Source: Advenella faeciporci (GTDB taxonomy: Bacteria > Pseudomonadota > Gammaproteobacteria > Burkholderiales > Burkholderiaceae_B). Taken from it: a stretch of 64,000 nt of DNA. A program made the translations under genes and the position numbers. Under the pieces are notes generated by a model, which saw only the letters and a list, made by a program, of their open reading frames with translations, was not told the origin of the DNA and searched no databases. The stretch is taken from positions 62,001-126,000 of the forward strand of contig NZ_BMYS01000006.1 in assembly GCF_014652395.1 (NCBI RefSeq). The letters run 5' to 3'. Shown here piece after piece: positions 1 through 10,269 of this stretch (within the stretch, counting starts at the first letter, position 1; each line of letters begins with the position of its first letter).

Positions 1-1214
<1,214 letters not shown>

Positions 1215-1261
1215 TTACTTAATAACGATTGAAAGAAACTGACAGCCAGCAAGCCCTTGGC

Positions 1262-2164
1262 TTAAACGGCTGCAGCTCCCCCCACGATTTCTGAAATTTC
1301 TTTAGTAATTGCTGCCTGACGGGTTTTGTTATAAACCAGTTGCAAATCACCAATCACTTTTTTCGCATTATCTGACGCAGCTTTCATAGCCACCATTCGG
1401 GCTGACTGCTCAGACGCCATATTTTCTGCTACTGCCTGGTAGACTACGGACTCTACATAGCGGTGCAAGAGGTCATCAATGACTGATTTTGCATCGGGTT
1501 CGAAAATGTAATCCCACTTATATGATGCCTTGGGAAGCTGAGACTCTTCTTCCAGAGAAGTCTGGAAAGGATCAGCAAGACCATCAGGCAACGGCAATAA
1601 ACGAATAAACGAAGGCTCCTGCTTCATGGTGTTGACGAAAACGTTCGTGGCAACATACAAAGCATCAATCGTGCCATCCATATAAGCATCAAACTGCACT
1701 TTCAGTGCACCAATCAGACGCTCGAGACTTGGAGTATCACCCAACTGCACTTCCTGGGAAACCAGGTTTGTACCTATCCGGGTCAAAAAGCCCAGACCCT
1801 TGTTACCAAGCGCAGTTGCCTGAACCTTAATGCCCTGGGCATCAAATTCTTTAAGACGTGACAAGACAAGACGCTGTATGTTGGTATTCAAGCCCCCACA
1901 CAGACCTTTATCTGTACTTATCACTACAATGCCGACAGCCTTGAGCTCTTTACGCTCTTCCAGATAAGGATGAGAGTACTCAGGATGTGTCTGCATCATG
2001 TGCGTAGCAATTTCACGTACTTTAGTAGCATAGGGACGGCCTGCACGCATTCTTTCCTGCGCCTTGCGCATTTTGGAAGCAGCGACCATTTCCATTGCTT
2101 TTGTGATCTTGCGAGTGTTTTGCACACTCTTGATCTGAGTACGGATTTCCTTAATTCCAGCCAT
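1262..2164 (-). CDS. atpG: ATP synthase F1 subunit gamma
   Basis: Central rotor shaft of F1, coupling c-ring rotation to conformational change in the alpha3beta3 head. The 300-residue product starts [14 protein letters not shown] and ends in the conserved helix [19 protein letters not shown], the two strands of the coiled coil that penetrates the head. The frame extends nine codons further upstream, but the ATG at 2164 is preceded by a strong AGGAAGG ribosome-binding site, so that start is preferred. It lies between atpA and atpD in the usual order. Confidence 0.97.
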   Translation of the reverse strand: MAGIKEIRTQIKSVQNTRKITKAMEMVAASKMRKAQERMRAGRPYATKVREIATHMMQTHPEYSHPYLEERKELKAVGIVVISTDKGLCGGLNTNIQRLVLSRLKEFDAQGIKVQATALGNKGLGFLTRIGTNLVSQEVQLGDTPSLERLIGALKVQFDAYMDGTIDALYVATNVFVNTMKQEPSFIRLLPLPDGLADPFQTSLEEESQLPKASYKWDYIFEPDAKSVIDDLLHRYVESVVYQAVAENMASEQSARMVAMKAASDNAKKVIGDLQLVYNKTRQAAITKEISEIVGGAAAV

Positions 2165-2196
2165 AAGCCTTCCTGTTAGACGGTTTTGCAAAACAA

Positions 2197-2222
2197 GGGT
2201 GCAGGATCATGATCTTGCACCC
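2197..2222 (-). other. Intercistronic hairpin between atpA and atpG
   Basis: Just 9 bases after the atpA stop, the arms GGGTGCAGGATC (2197-2208) and GATCTTGCACCC (2211-2222) are reverse complements except for one position. No T-run follows on the minus strand, so it is more likely an mRNA-stability or processing hairpin than a terminator. The inner GATC pairs would have to open to form a loop. Confidence 0.6.
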
Positions 2223-2231
2223 TACCAGGTC

Positions 2232-3773
2232 TTAGTAAGTACCGTTCTTCTTGAATGCCAGAACTGCTTCTTTCAAAGCCGCTTCGTCATCTTTAGAAAG
2301 CTCTTTGGTTTCTTCGATGCGGTCAACCAAAGCACTGTGCTTATGTTTCAACTCATCTTTCAAACCTTTTTCAAATGACAGAACCTGGCTGACATCGATG
2401 TCATCAAGGTGGCCATTATTTACGGCAAACAGAGACACGGCCAGTTCCCATACCTGCAAAGGCTGGTACTGAGGCTGTTTCAACAATTCAACAACACGTT
2501 TACCACGTTCCAGCTGACGGCGAGTGGCTTCGTCAAGGTCAGAAGCAAACTGTGCAAAGGCAGCCAGTTCACGATACTGCGCCAGGTCGGTACGAATACC
2601 GCCAGACAGTTTTTTGACCACTTTGGTCTGGGCTGCACCACCCACACGAGACACGGAAATACCCGCGTTAATCGCAGGACGGATACCGGCGTTGAACAAG
2701 TCTGTTTCCAGGAAGATCTGACCGTCGGTAATGGAAATTACGTTGGTTGGAACGAAAGCGGAAACGTCACCGGCCTGTGTTTCAATGATAGGCAGGGCAG
2801 TCAGGGAACCTGTTTTGCCTTTTACCGCGCCGTTTGTGAATTTTTCAACATAGTCGGCATTCACACGGGCTGCACGTTCGAGCAAGCGGGAGTGCAGATA
2901 GAAAACGTCACCGGGATAAGCTTCACGGCCTGGTGGACGACGCAACAGCAAGGATACCTGACGGTATGCCCATGCCTGTTTGGTAAGGTCATCATAAACG
3001 ATCAGGGCATCTTCACCACGATCGCGGAAATATTCACCCATGGTGCAACCGGCATAAGGAGCCAGGTATTGCATGGCGGCAGAATCAGATGCAGCGGCAG
3101 CTACAACGATTGTGTATTCCATGGCACCGTGTTCTTCAAGTTTGCGAACCACGTTATTGATGGTAGACGCTTTTTGACCGACAGCCACATAAACGCAAGT
3201 AACGTTTTTGCCTTTCTGGTTGATGATGGCATCGATAGCAACTGCGGTTTTACCGGTTTGGCGGTCACCAATAATCAGCTCGCGCTGACCACGACCAACG
3301 GGTACCATGGAGTCAATCGCCTTGATACCGGTTTGCAATGGCTGGGAAACAGATTGACGGGCAATAACGCCTGGCGCCACTTTTTCGATAATATCGGTTT
3401 CTTTGGCATTGATGGGGCCTTTGCCATCGATAGGCTGACCCAGTGTGTTGACAACGCGACCACGCAATTCGGGACCAACGGGCACTTCAAGAATGCGACC
3501 GGTTGTTTTAACAGGGTCACCTTCGGACACACCTGTATAATCACCTAAAATAACCGCACCAACTGAATCACGCTCGAGGTTGAGAGCGAGACCAAAAACG
3601 TTGTTTGGAAATTCAAGCATTTCGCCTTGCATCACATCGGACAAACCGTGGACACGTGTAATACCGTCGGTTACGGAAACGACCGTACCTTGTGTGCGAA
3701 CATCAGCAGAAGTACCCAAGCCTTCGATACGGCTCTTAAGCAATTCGCTGATTTCTGACGGATTGAGTTGCAT
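2232..3773 (-). CDS. atpA: ATP synthase F1 subunit alpha
   Basis: Non-catalytic nucleotide-binding subunit of F1. The product has 513 residues, the normal length. It begins [19 protein letters not shown], carries the Walker A sequence GDRQTGKT, the [11 protein letters not shown] stretch, and the alpha-subunit signature [17 protein letters not shown]. The C-terminal helical domain ends [14 protein letters not shown]. It is preceded by atpH (33-base gap) and followed by a hairpin and atpG. Confidence 0.98.
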   Translation of the reverse strand: MQLNPSEISELLKSRIEGLGTSADVRTQGTVVSVTDGITRVHGLSDVMQGEMLEFPNNVFGLALNLERDSVGAVILGDYTGVSEGDPVKTTGRILEVPVGPELRGRVVNTLGQPIDGKGPINAKETDIIEKVAPGVIARQSVSQPLQTGIKAIDSMVPVGRGQRELIIGDRQTGKTAVAIDAIINQKGKNVTCVYVAVGQKASTINNVVRKLEEHGAMEYTIVVAAAASDSAAMQYLAPYAGCTMGEYFRDRGEDALIVYDDLTKQAWAYRQVSLLLRRPPGREAYPGDVFYLHSRLLERAARVNADYVEKFTNGAVKGKTGSLTALPIIETQAGDVSAFVPTNVISITDGQIFLETDLFNAGIRPAINAGISVSRVGGAAQTKVVKKLSGGIRTDLAQYRELAAFAQFASDLDEATRRQLERGKRVVELLKQPQYQPLQVWELAVSLFAVNNGHLDDIDVSQVLSFEKGLKDELKHKHSALVDRIEETKELSKDDEAALKEAVLAFKKNGTY

Positions 3774-3806
3774 ATTCAGACTCCTGAAATCCTGTTATTC
3801 TGGCGC

Positions 3807-4349
3807 TTATGCAGCGACCAATGTATCGCGCAAGCGAGCCAACTGGGCTTGCACGGAAGTATCTAATACCTGATCACCCACTGTGACTCGGATACCGCCA
3901 ATAAGGGATTTATCGACAGTAACAACTGGCTTTAACTTGCAGCCAAATTTTTTCTCGAGACCAGTAAGCAATTCCTGAATTTGCGCATCGCTTAATTCAA
4001 AAGCACTTGTGATTTCTGCACTGGCAGAACCCTCATGGCGATTTTTCAGTTCTTCAAATTGCGCTGCGATCTCGGGCAATAGCAATAATCGATCGTTGTC
4101 CACAAGCAGTTCGATAAAGTTCTGCATTCCTTTGGAAAGCGGAGACCTGGCCAGCCCTGGGAACAGTTTTTTACGTTGATCTTTGCTTAATCTGGGATCG
4201 GACATTGCTTCACGCACGTCCGACACACTTGAAATTTGTGCCAATTCACTAACAGCCTCTGACCATGCAGCCAAGCCGGCCTGATCATTTTTGGCCGCGG
4301 CAAACAAGGCTTCTGCATATGGGCGGGCAATTGTTGATAATTCAGCCAT
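3807..4349 (-). CDS. atpH: ATP synthase F1 subunit delta
   Basis: Peripheral-stalk subunit that ties the top of the alpha3beta3 head to the b dimer. It has 180 residues, starting [16 protein letters not shown], the typical OSCP/delta N-terminus, and ending with the conserved [20 protein letters not shown] segment seen in delta subunits before LARLRDTL. It sits 12 bases after atpF within the same minus-strand operon. Confidence 0.96.
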   Translation of the reverse strand: MAELSTIARPYAEALFAAAKNDQAGLAAWSEAVSELAQISSVSDVREAMSDPRLSKDQRKKLFPGLARSPLSKGMQNFIELLVDNDRLLLLPEIAAQFEELKNRHEGSASAEITSAFELSDAQIQELLTGLEKKFGCKLKPVVTVDKSLIGGIRVTVGDQVLDTSVQAQLARLRDTLVAA

Positions 4350-4361
4350 GATAATCCCGAA

Positions 4362-4832
4362 TTAAAGCTGTGCTTTAAGTTGATTCAACAACTCAGCATG
4401 CGTTTTTTCATTGACTTCACGCTGAAGAATCTTCTCTGCACCTTTAACAGCCAAAGCGGCTACTTCTTCACGCAGTCCCTGGCGAGCACGTTCTACTTCG
4501 AGCTCGGCATCCTGTTTGGCCTGGGCCAAAATACGGGCGCGTTCAGACTCGGCTTCACCACGGGCAGCTTCAACAATAAGAGCCGCCTGTTTTTCAGCCT
4601 CTGCCAATTTAGCGTGATTCTCTGATTTTGCAGAGGCTTCGATCAGGCTGATACGAGCCTGGGCCTGAGCCAGATCTGCCTTGCCTTTGTCGGCAGCAGC
4701 TAAACCATCGGCAATTTTCTGACGACGTTCATCGATAGCCTTTGTAAGGGGTGGCCACACAAACCGCATTGTGAACCATGCCAATACAAAGAAAACGAGC
4801 GTCTGGAAAAAGAGCGTCGCGTTTAAATTCAC
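4362..4832 (-). CDS. atpF: ATP synthase Fo subunit b
   Basis: Peripheral stalk of the ATP synthase: an N-terminal membrane anchor (roughly residues 5-27, rich in F, V and L) followed by a long charged helix rich in A, E, K and Q that dimerises as a right-handed coiled coil. It has 156 residues, the usual size. The start MNLNATLFFQTLVFFVLAW is typical of betaproteobacterial b subunits. It lies between atpE and atpH; the 153-base gap to atpE contains a strong hairpin. Confidence 0.96.
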   Translation of the reverse strand: MNLNATLFFQTLVFFVLAWFTMRFVWPPLTKAIDERRQKIADGLAAADKGKADLAQAQARISLIEASAKSENHAKLAEAEKQAALIVEAARGEAESERARILAQAKQDAELEVERARQGLREEVAALAVKGAEKILQREVNEKTHAELLNQLKAQL

Positions 4833-4902
4833 GGTCGTTTCCCTTCTACTATGTTAAGGCTTTGCGAAATTGCAAAACCCGAAATTTATTGAACTCTGTC
4901 AT

Positions 4903-4936
4903 ATGCAGGCCTTACTTATAACCATAAGGCCTGCAT
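4903..4936 (-). other. Intercistronic hairpin between atpE and atpF
   Basis: Perfect 12-bp inverted repeat: ATGCAGGCCTTA (4903-4914) and TAAGGCCTGCAT (4925-4936) around a 10-base loop, in the 153-base gap after atpE. There is no T-run, so it is not an obvious intrinsic terminator. By analogy with other atp operons it may stabilise the upstream atpE message, which must be translated about ten times more than its neighbours to fill the c-ring. The structure is seen directly; the role is inferred. Confidence 0.7.
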
Positions 4937-4985
4937 CTCCATCCAGTTCACACCCCATCAACAGATGGTATAGACGTTTACTGTA

Positions 4986-5243
<258 letters not shown>

Positions 5244-5378
5244 TTATGAACCTAAAACAAATTTAAAGATGGAAAAAAAACTACTAAAAATAAAGCAAAC
5301 AGACCAGTTAAAAATTAAATGATGCAATTTGCAAGAAAAAACATCCCGGAATATTTTGATAAACCAGGACGTTAAATC

Positions 5379-6266
5379 TTAGTGCCCTTCATGTGCCTGA
5401 CCGATATAAACCAGTGTCAGCATCATGAAAATGAATGCCTGGAGCAAAATAATCATAATATGGAAAATTGCCCAGACGGAACCAGCCAGAACATGACCGA
5501 CTCCCAACCCAATGCTCATTGCATTGAATCCTGTCCATGCACCGCCCAGAAGAGCGATCAACATAAATACGAGTTCACCGGCAAACATGTTACCAAACAA
5601 CCGCATGGCCAGAGATACCGTTTTGGCAGCATACTCGATAACGTTTAATGCGAAGTTGGCAGGGGCCAGAACAATTGCACCAATACCACTTGAATGGAAA
5701 GGAGCTGTGAACAGATCTTTGACGAAACCACCGGGGTTTTTGATTTTGAAGCCGTAGTAAATAGACAGCAGCAAAACACCCAGAGACATACCCATAGGCA
5801 CGTTCAGGTCGGCAGTAGGAAGAATACGATGGTAGTACAGTGGACCATGAGAATCAGCGTCTCCGGCAAGACCAAGCCAGCTAAACAGCGAAGGCGCCAG
5901 ATCAACCGGAATCAAGTCAAGGACGTTCATGAGCGTGATCCACAAAAATATGGTTAACGCCAATGGCGCAACATACTTGCGTGACTCAGAATTATGAATA
6001 ATGCTTTTTGCCTGATCATTGACCATGTCAACAATCATTTCAACACCAGCCTGAAAACGTCCAGGCACACCAGAGGTGGCATGACGCGCGGCTTTCCACA
6101 GAAAACCGACCACCAGCAAACCCATTGCAACAGACCAGAAGATGGAGTCATAGTTGATAACACCGAAGTCTACAATGTTTGCCTGTCCTTCTCCGACGTT
6201 ATTGAAATGGACAAGGTGATGCTGAACATAATATGACTGAGGCGAGACATCTGCAGGTGCAGCCAT
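5379..6266 (-). CDS. atpB: ATP synthase Fo subunit a
   Basis: Stator subunit with the two proton half-channels facing the c-ring. The product has 295 residues and about six membrane helices; the essential Arg is in [16 protein letters not shown] and the last helix is in the stretch [20 protein letters not shown]. The open frame extends 11 codons further to a TTG, but the ATG at 6266 has GGAG ten bases upstream and gives the typical [18 protein letters not shown] start, so it is chosen. It follows atpI by 65 bases. Confidence 0.95.
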   Translation of the reverse strand: MAAPADVSPQSYYVQHHLVHFNNVGEGQANIVDFGVINYDSIFWSVAMGLLVVGFLWKAARHATSGVPGRFQAGVEMIVDMVNDQAKSIIHNSESRKYVAPLALTIFLWITLMNVLDLIPVDLAPSLFSWLGLAGDADSHGPLYYHRILPTADLNVPMGMSLGVLLLSIYYGFKIKNPGGFVKDLFTAPFHSSGIGAIVLAPANFALNVIEYAAKTVSLAMRLFGNMFAGELVFMLIALLGGAWTGFNAMSIGLGVGHVLAGSVWAIFHIMIILLQAFIFMMLTLVYIGQAHEGH

Positions 6267-6331
6267 TTGATTCGTACTCCACGATTTGGCAGCCAACAAG
6301 GCTGCATTACACTCTTTCCCAATGATTGTTA

Positions 6332-6787
6332 TTAAAGCCTTTTAAAAGCCAATAACAATACATATCCCTTTAACACCGCAACCAGGCCAATCAGCAACGC
6401 TGGCCAAACCAGCAAGGTTCCGGAGAATTTAACTATTAATGCAAGCAAGCCCACCGTGCCCCCGAGTTTGAATGCTTCACCCCAGAAAAACGTTAGCACG
6501 CTTGCATTTGAACCACTATAAAGCTTTAACAACATATGCAGCACGAAAAACGCTGTTGGCACCAGGTAAGCCATACCACCGGCCAACGCCGACATTGCGG
6601 CAGCCACACCAGACACCATCCAGCACAGCACCACTACTATTGCCAGCAAAACAAACTGTGCCAACACTATATTTACAAGCCCTTTGGCAGAACTTGCGTT
6701 AAGTCTGGCTTTTTCAGCCTTGCTGAGCTTAAGCACGTCGTTTTCAGGACTACCCGAATACGCGTACTTATCATGCAGTATGGTCAT
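6332..6787 (-). CDS. atpI: ATP synthase subunit I (AtpI-like)
   Basis: Small membrane protein encoded first in the atp operon; family members assist assembly of the c-ring or Mg2+ supply and are not essential. The protein has 151 residues with four hydrophobic segments (about residues 40-60, 65-90, 100-120 and 125-145). The ATG at 6787 is taken as start; an in-frame TTG at 6802 is possible, and neither has a strong ribosome-binding site. Assignment rests on size, topology and position directly upstream of atpB. Confidence 0.8.
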   Translation of the reverse strand: MTILHDKYAYSGSPENDVLKLSKAEKARLNASSAKGLVNIVLAQFVLLAIVVVLCWMVSGVAAAMSALAGGMAYLVPTAFFVLHMLLKLYSGSNASVLTFFWGEAFKLGGTVGLLALIVKFSGTLLVWPALLIGLVAVLKGYVLLLAFKRL

Positions 6788-6818
6788 AACAAGGTTTCGC
6801 AATATGTCAAGCCTTGAG

Positions 6819-6848
6819 AGTATAACTTATTTTTTCCAACATAAGCAA
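6819..6848 (-). promoter_or_regulatory. Candidate promoter of the atp operon
   Basis: Reading the minus strand, TATACT (6819-6824) is a near-consensus -10; TTGCTT (6843-6848) 18 bases upstream is a weak -35. It lies in the only gap between the echA stop and atpI. This is a sequence match only. Confidence 0.35.
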
Positions 6849-6866
6849 ACCCGAGAAGCAGTTTAA

Positions 6867-7646
6867 TTACATATTCCTGAAATTTGCCTGACGTTTTTCT
6901 ACAAATGCATTCATACCCTCTTTTTGGTCCTGTGTTGCAAATGTTGCATGAAATACACGCCTTTCATATTGCAGCCCCTGTTCAAGGGTTGTTTCCAGTG
7001 CGGCATTCACGCATTGCTTTGCCATCATAACCACTGGCGTTGACAACCCGGCAATACCCTGAGCCACCTTGACCACTTCTTCAAGGAAGTTTTCAAGGGG
7101 CAGGATACGGGCTACCAGGCCGGCACTTTCCGCTTCTTTTGCGTCCATCATTCTACCAGTCAGGACCAGATCCATGGCTTTTGATTTTCCGATAGCCCTC
7201 GTCAGTCGTTGTGTACCCCCCAGCCCCGGAATGGTACCCAACTTGATTTCGGGCTGGCCGAATTTGGCATTATCGGCCGCAATAATGAAATCACACATCA
7301 TGGCCAACTCACAACCACCGCCCAACGCATAACCGGAAACGGCCGCAATCACGGGCTTGCGAATGGCATTTTTCATGGTTTCCCATGGTCCGCCAATATA
7401 ATTGCTTTTATACACGTCCATATAAGACCAGTCTTTCATGGCTGAAATGTCGGCCCCAGCCGCAAATGCCTTTTCATTGCCGGTTAGCACAATGGCGCCC
7501 ACCGCATCATTGTTTTCAAGTGCCAGCAACGCTTCGCCCAGCGCTTCCATGACTTCATTGCTAAGAGCATTCAACACCGCTGGACGGTTTAAGGTTAATA
7601 CACCCACACCGCCATCAATTTTCGTCAACACCAATTGTTCTGACAT
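6867..7646 (-). CDS. Enoyl-CoA hydratase (crotonase family)
   Basis: Hydrates trans-2-enoyl-CoA to 3-hydroxyacyl-CoA in fatty-acid or acyl-CoA beta-oxidation. The protein has 259 residues, typical of short single-domain crotonases. Visible family motifs: LNRPAVLNALS near the N-terminus, the oxyanion-hole strand AFAAGADI, GYALGGGCELAMMCD with the first catalytic Glu, and PEIKLGTIPGLGGTQRL with the second Glu; both acids are present, so hydratase activity is plausible. The gene stands alone between atpI and a divergent peptidase. Physiological substrate is not determined by sequence alone. Confidence 0.93.
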   Translation of the reverse strand: MSEQLVLTKIDGGVGVLTLNRPAVLNALSNEVMEALGEALLALENNDAVGAIVLTGNEKAFAAGADISAMKDWSYMDVYKSNYIGGPWETMKNAIRKPVIAAVSGYALGGGCELAMMCDFIIAADNAKFGQPEIKLGTIPGLGGTQRLTRAIGKSKAMDLVLTGRMMDAKEAESAGLVARILPLENFLEEVVKVAQGIAGLSTPVVMMAKQCVNAALETTLEQGLQYERRVFHATFATQDQKEGMNAFVEKRQANFRNM

Positions 7647-7702
7647 ACTACCCTCCTGTAAGTTGTCAATAATCTGTTTTTTCCTGAGGTATTGTAGCCA
7701 GT

Positions 7703-7731
7703 TTGTTATAGTTACTCTGTCTGAATATATA
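7703..7731 (+). promoter_or_regulatory. Candidate promoter of the M61 peptidase gene
   Basis: TTGTTA (7703-7708), 17-base spacer, TATATA (7726-7731), ending about 19 bases before the ATG; predicted 5' leader is only about a dozen bases, consistent with the absence of a ribosome-binding site. Confidence 0.45.
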
Positions 7732-7734
7732 CAA
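7705..7734 (-). promoter_or_regulatory. Candidate promoter of the enoyl-CoA hydratase gene
   Basis: On the minus strand, TTGTAT (7729-7734), 18-base spacer, TATAAC (7705-7710). It occupies almost the same bases as the plus-strand promoter of the neighbouring peptidase, in opposite orientation. Confidence 0.4.
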
Positions 7735-7749
7735 ATAGCAAAAATCCCG

Positions 7750-9513
7750 ATGAACGAAATTATTTATACCATTACCCCCCATGACCCGGCCGGCCACCGT
7801 TTTTTTGTCGAAATCAGCATTTCCGCTCCCACCCCCAGTGGCCAGAAAGTCTCCCTGCCCTCCTGGATTCCCGGCAGTTACCTGATCAGGGATTTTGCCC
7901 GCAACATCGAAAGCATTGAAGCCAGCTGTGGCGAAAAGAAACTGCTTGTTGAAAAAACCGACAACAACCACTGGCAAATAGAAGCCTGCCAGGGACCGTT
8001 GCATATTTCCTATACCGTTTACGCCTGGGACTTATCAGTGCGCAGCGCACATCTTGATGAAACGCATGGCTTTTTCAATGGCACCAGTGTTTTCCTGCAA
8101 ATTCATGGCCATGAAGAGCTGCCCTGCCTGCTAAACATTAAAGCGCCCCAAAGCATTAAAAACTGGAAAGTGTACACCAGCCTTCCCGAGGCCAAAAAAC
8201 ACCCCGGCTGCGCGGCACGTCACGGTTTTGGCATGTACCTGGCCCCCAACTATGATGCCTTGATAGACCATCCGGTTGAAATGGGCACACCACAAGTGGT
8301 TTCGTTCAAGGCTTGCGGCGCCACGCATGAAATGGTTTTTACCGGCCAGATTCCCAACCTGGACCTGGCCCGCATTGCCGCAGATACCGCCCGCATCTGC
8401 GAATACCAAATCAAATTTTTCGAACCCGAATCGCACAAGGCCCCGTTCCTGGATTCATCCGATCGCTATGTTTTCATGACCATGGTTACCGGTAAAGATT
8501 ACGGCGGTCTTGAGCATCGTTCCTCGACCGCCCTGATGGCCTCACGCAATGACCTGCCAACCATTGGCAATCCCGAGCAAAGCGAACAGTACCGCAACTT
8601 CCTGGGCCTGGTCAGCCATGAATATTTTCATACCTGGAACGTAAAACGCATTAAGCCTAAAGCATTTGCCCCTTATAATCTTTATACTGAAAACCACACC
8701 AGCCTGCTCTGGGTGTTTGAAGGCTTCACGTCTTACTATGACGACCTGACCCTGTTCAGGGCCGGCCTGATCACGCAGGAACAATACCTGGGCCTGCTAG
8801 CCAAAACCATTGCCAATGTCCACGCCTTGCCAGGACGCTTCAAGCAAAGTGTGGCACAAAGTTCATTTGACGCCTGGACCAAATTTTACAAGCAGGATGA
8901 AAATGCCCCGAATGCCATCGTGAGCTACTACAGCAAAGGCTCTCTGGCTGCCTTGGGCCTTGACTTGACCATCCGCAACGCCACCCGTAATGAAAAATCA
9001 CTGGATGATGTCATGCGGCTGCTGTGGCAACGCTACGGCCGCGACTTTTTCAGCAAGCCAGCCGATGGTCTTAAAGAAGATGAACTTGCCGCAACCATCA
9101 AAAGCGCAACCGGGGTTGATGCCAGCGACTACATTGCCCGCTACGCACATGGCACTGAAGATATTCCGTTGAAGGAACTGCTGGCTGGCCAGAACCTGGC
9201 CTTAAGCTGGAAAAACAGCAGCCAGACCCCATCGCTGGACATTCGCACCAAGGTGGCCGGGGATGCCTGCCAGATTGGCAACGTGATTGAAAATGGCGCG
9301 GCCCATAAGGCCGGACTCAGTGCAGGCGACACACTGGTAGCCATTGATGGCATCAAGGTGGACACCGGCAATCTGGACACATTGCTGAAACGCTACCAGC
9401 CAGGACAAAAAATCATTGTCCATGTGTTCAGGCGTGATGAGCTAAGGAGCTTTACCCTTACCCTGAACCCGCCCCTGCAAAACGAGTGTGTGCTTGAGCC
9501 GGGACAGGCATAA
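7750..9513 (+). CDS. M61-family glycyl aminopeptidase with C-terminal PDZ domain
   Basis: Zinc aminopeptidase of the M61 family, which prefers N-terminal Gly or Ala. The zinc site is HEYFHTWNVKRIKP (HExxH), followed about 25 residues later by the third ligand region WVFEGFTSYYDD. A PDZ domain at the C-terminus is marked by GAAHKAGLSAGDTLVAIDG. The product has 587 residues, a normal length. The frame is open 104 codons further upstream, but that stretch is antisense to echA; the ATG at 7750 (MNEIIYTITPHDPAGHRF) matches the family N-terminus. No signal peptide is seen, so a cytoplasmic location is likely. Its stop abuts that of the convergent moeB/thiF gene. Confidence 0.92.
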   Translation: MNEIIYTITPHDPAGHRFFVEISISAPTPSGQKVSLPSWIPGSYLIRDFARNIESIEASCGEKKLLVEKTDNNHWQIEACQGPLHISYTVYAWDLSVRSAHLDETHGFFNGTSVFLQIHGHEELPCLLNIKAPQSIKNWKVYTSLPEAKKHPGCAARHGFGMYLAPNYDALIDHPVEMGTPQVVSFKACGATHEMVFTGQIPNLDLARIAADTARICEYQIKFFEPESHKAPFLDSSDRYVFMTMVTGKDYGGLEHRSSTALMASRNDLPTIGNPEQSEQYRNFLGLVSHEYFHTWNVKRIKPKAFAPYNLYTENHTSLLWVFEGFTSYYDDLTLFRAGLITQEQYLGLLAKTIANVHALPGRFKQSVAQSSFDAWTKFYKQDENAPNAIVSYYSKGSLAALGLDLTIRNATRNEKSLDDVMRLLWQRYGRDFFSKPADGLKEDELAATIKSATGVDASDYIARYAHGTEDIPLKELLAGQNLALSWKNSSQTPSLDIRTKVAGDACQIGNVIENGAAHKAGLSAGDTLVAIDGIKVDTGNLDTLLKRYQPGQKIIVHVFRRDELRSFTLTLNPPLQNECVLEPGQA

Positions 9514-10269
9514 TCAGTCGTGCGCGGTGCCGCAGACCTGGCACTGCGGATTTTTCTGCACCTGCATTGCGTGCCATTGCATGGTACGCGCATCAAACTG
9601 CAACAAACGCCCGTCAAGGCCGGCAGGCATGCCGGCCAGCAGCTTCAGGGCTTCTGCGGCCTGCATGCTGCCAATAATGCCCACTAGCGGGGCAAACACC
9701 CCCAGCGTGGCACAGTTGTCAGGAGCCAGGTTATCAGAGGGCTCAAACAGGCAGGCATAACAGGTGGCATCCTCATGACGCAGGTCATAAACGGCTATCT
9801 GCCCGTCAAAACGAATGGCCGCCCCTGATACCAGCGGCTTTTTCAGGGCTACGCAAGCCCGGTTGATATGATGCCGGGTTGTGAAATTGTCGGTGCAGTC
9901 AAGCACCACATCGGCACTTTTAACCAGTTCCAGTAAACCCGGGCCGTCAAGGCGCCGGGCATGGCACTCGATAAGGGGCTCAGGATTCAGGGCCTGCAAA
10001 GCCTGCCGGGCCGATTCCACCTTCGGCAGCCCTATCCGCCCGGTCGTGTGCAAGATTTGCCGCTGCAAATTGCTTAATTCAACCTGGTCATCATCAACCA
10101 GCACCAGCTGGCCAACACCTGCCGCCACCAGATAAGCGGCCGCCGGACAACCCAGCCCCCCCGCACCCACCACCAAGACGCTTGAAGACATGATGTTCTG
10201 CTGGCCTTCAATGCCTATTTCATCCAGCATCAGATGCCGGGCATAACGCAATAACTGAGAGTCATCCAT
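9514..10269 (-). CDS. moeB: ThiF/MoeB-type E1-like adenylyltransferase
   Basis: Activates the C-terminal Gly-Gly of a small sulfur-carrier protein (MoaD or ThiS) by adenylation. It has 251 residues. The nucleotide-binding start is VLVVGAGGLGCPAAAYL, followed by DDDQVELSNLQRQ, and two CxxC pairs (CYAC and CQVC) form the structural zinc site. Whether it serves molybdopterin or thiamin synthesis cannot be decided here, because no moa or thi gene is nearby; moeB is the common annotation in this position. ATG overlaps the ctpA stop by one base (TAATG), indicating translational coupling in the gpmA-envC-ctpA-moeB operon. Confidence 0.85.
   Translation of the reverse strand: MDDSQLLRYARHLMLDEIGIEGQQNIMSSSVLVVGAGGLGCPAAAYLVAAGVGQLVLVDDDQVELSNLQRQILHTTGRIGLPKVESARQALQALNPEPLIECHARRLDGPGLLELVKSADVVLDCTDNFTTRHHINRACVALKKPLVSGAAIRFDGQIAVYDLRHEDATCYACLFEPSDNLAPDNCATLGVFAPLVGIIGSMQAAEALKLLAGMPAGLDGRLLQFDARTMQWHAMQVQKNPQCQVCGTAHD

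Noticed and set aside
2409-3548. 379-codon open frame on the plus strand opposite atpA
   Set aside because: It is antisense to a complete, highly conserved atpA, and its product is Thr/Phe/Gly-rich without any known domain; a shadow of codon bias.
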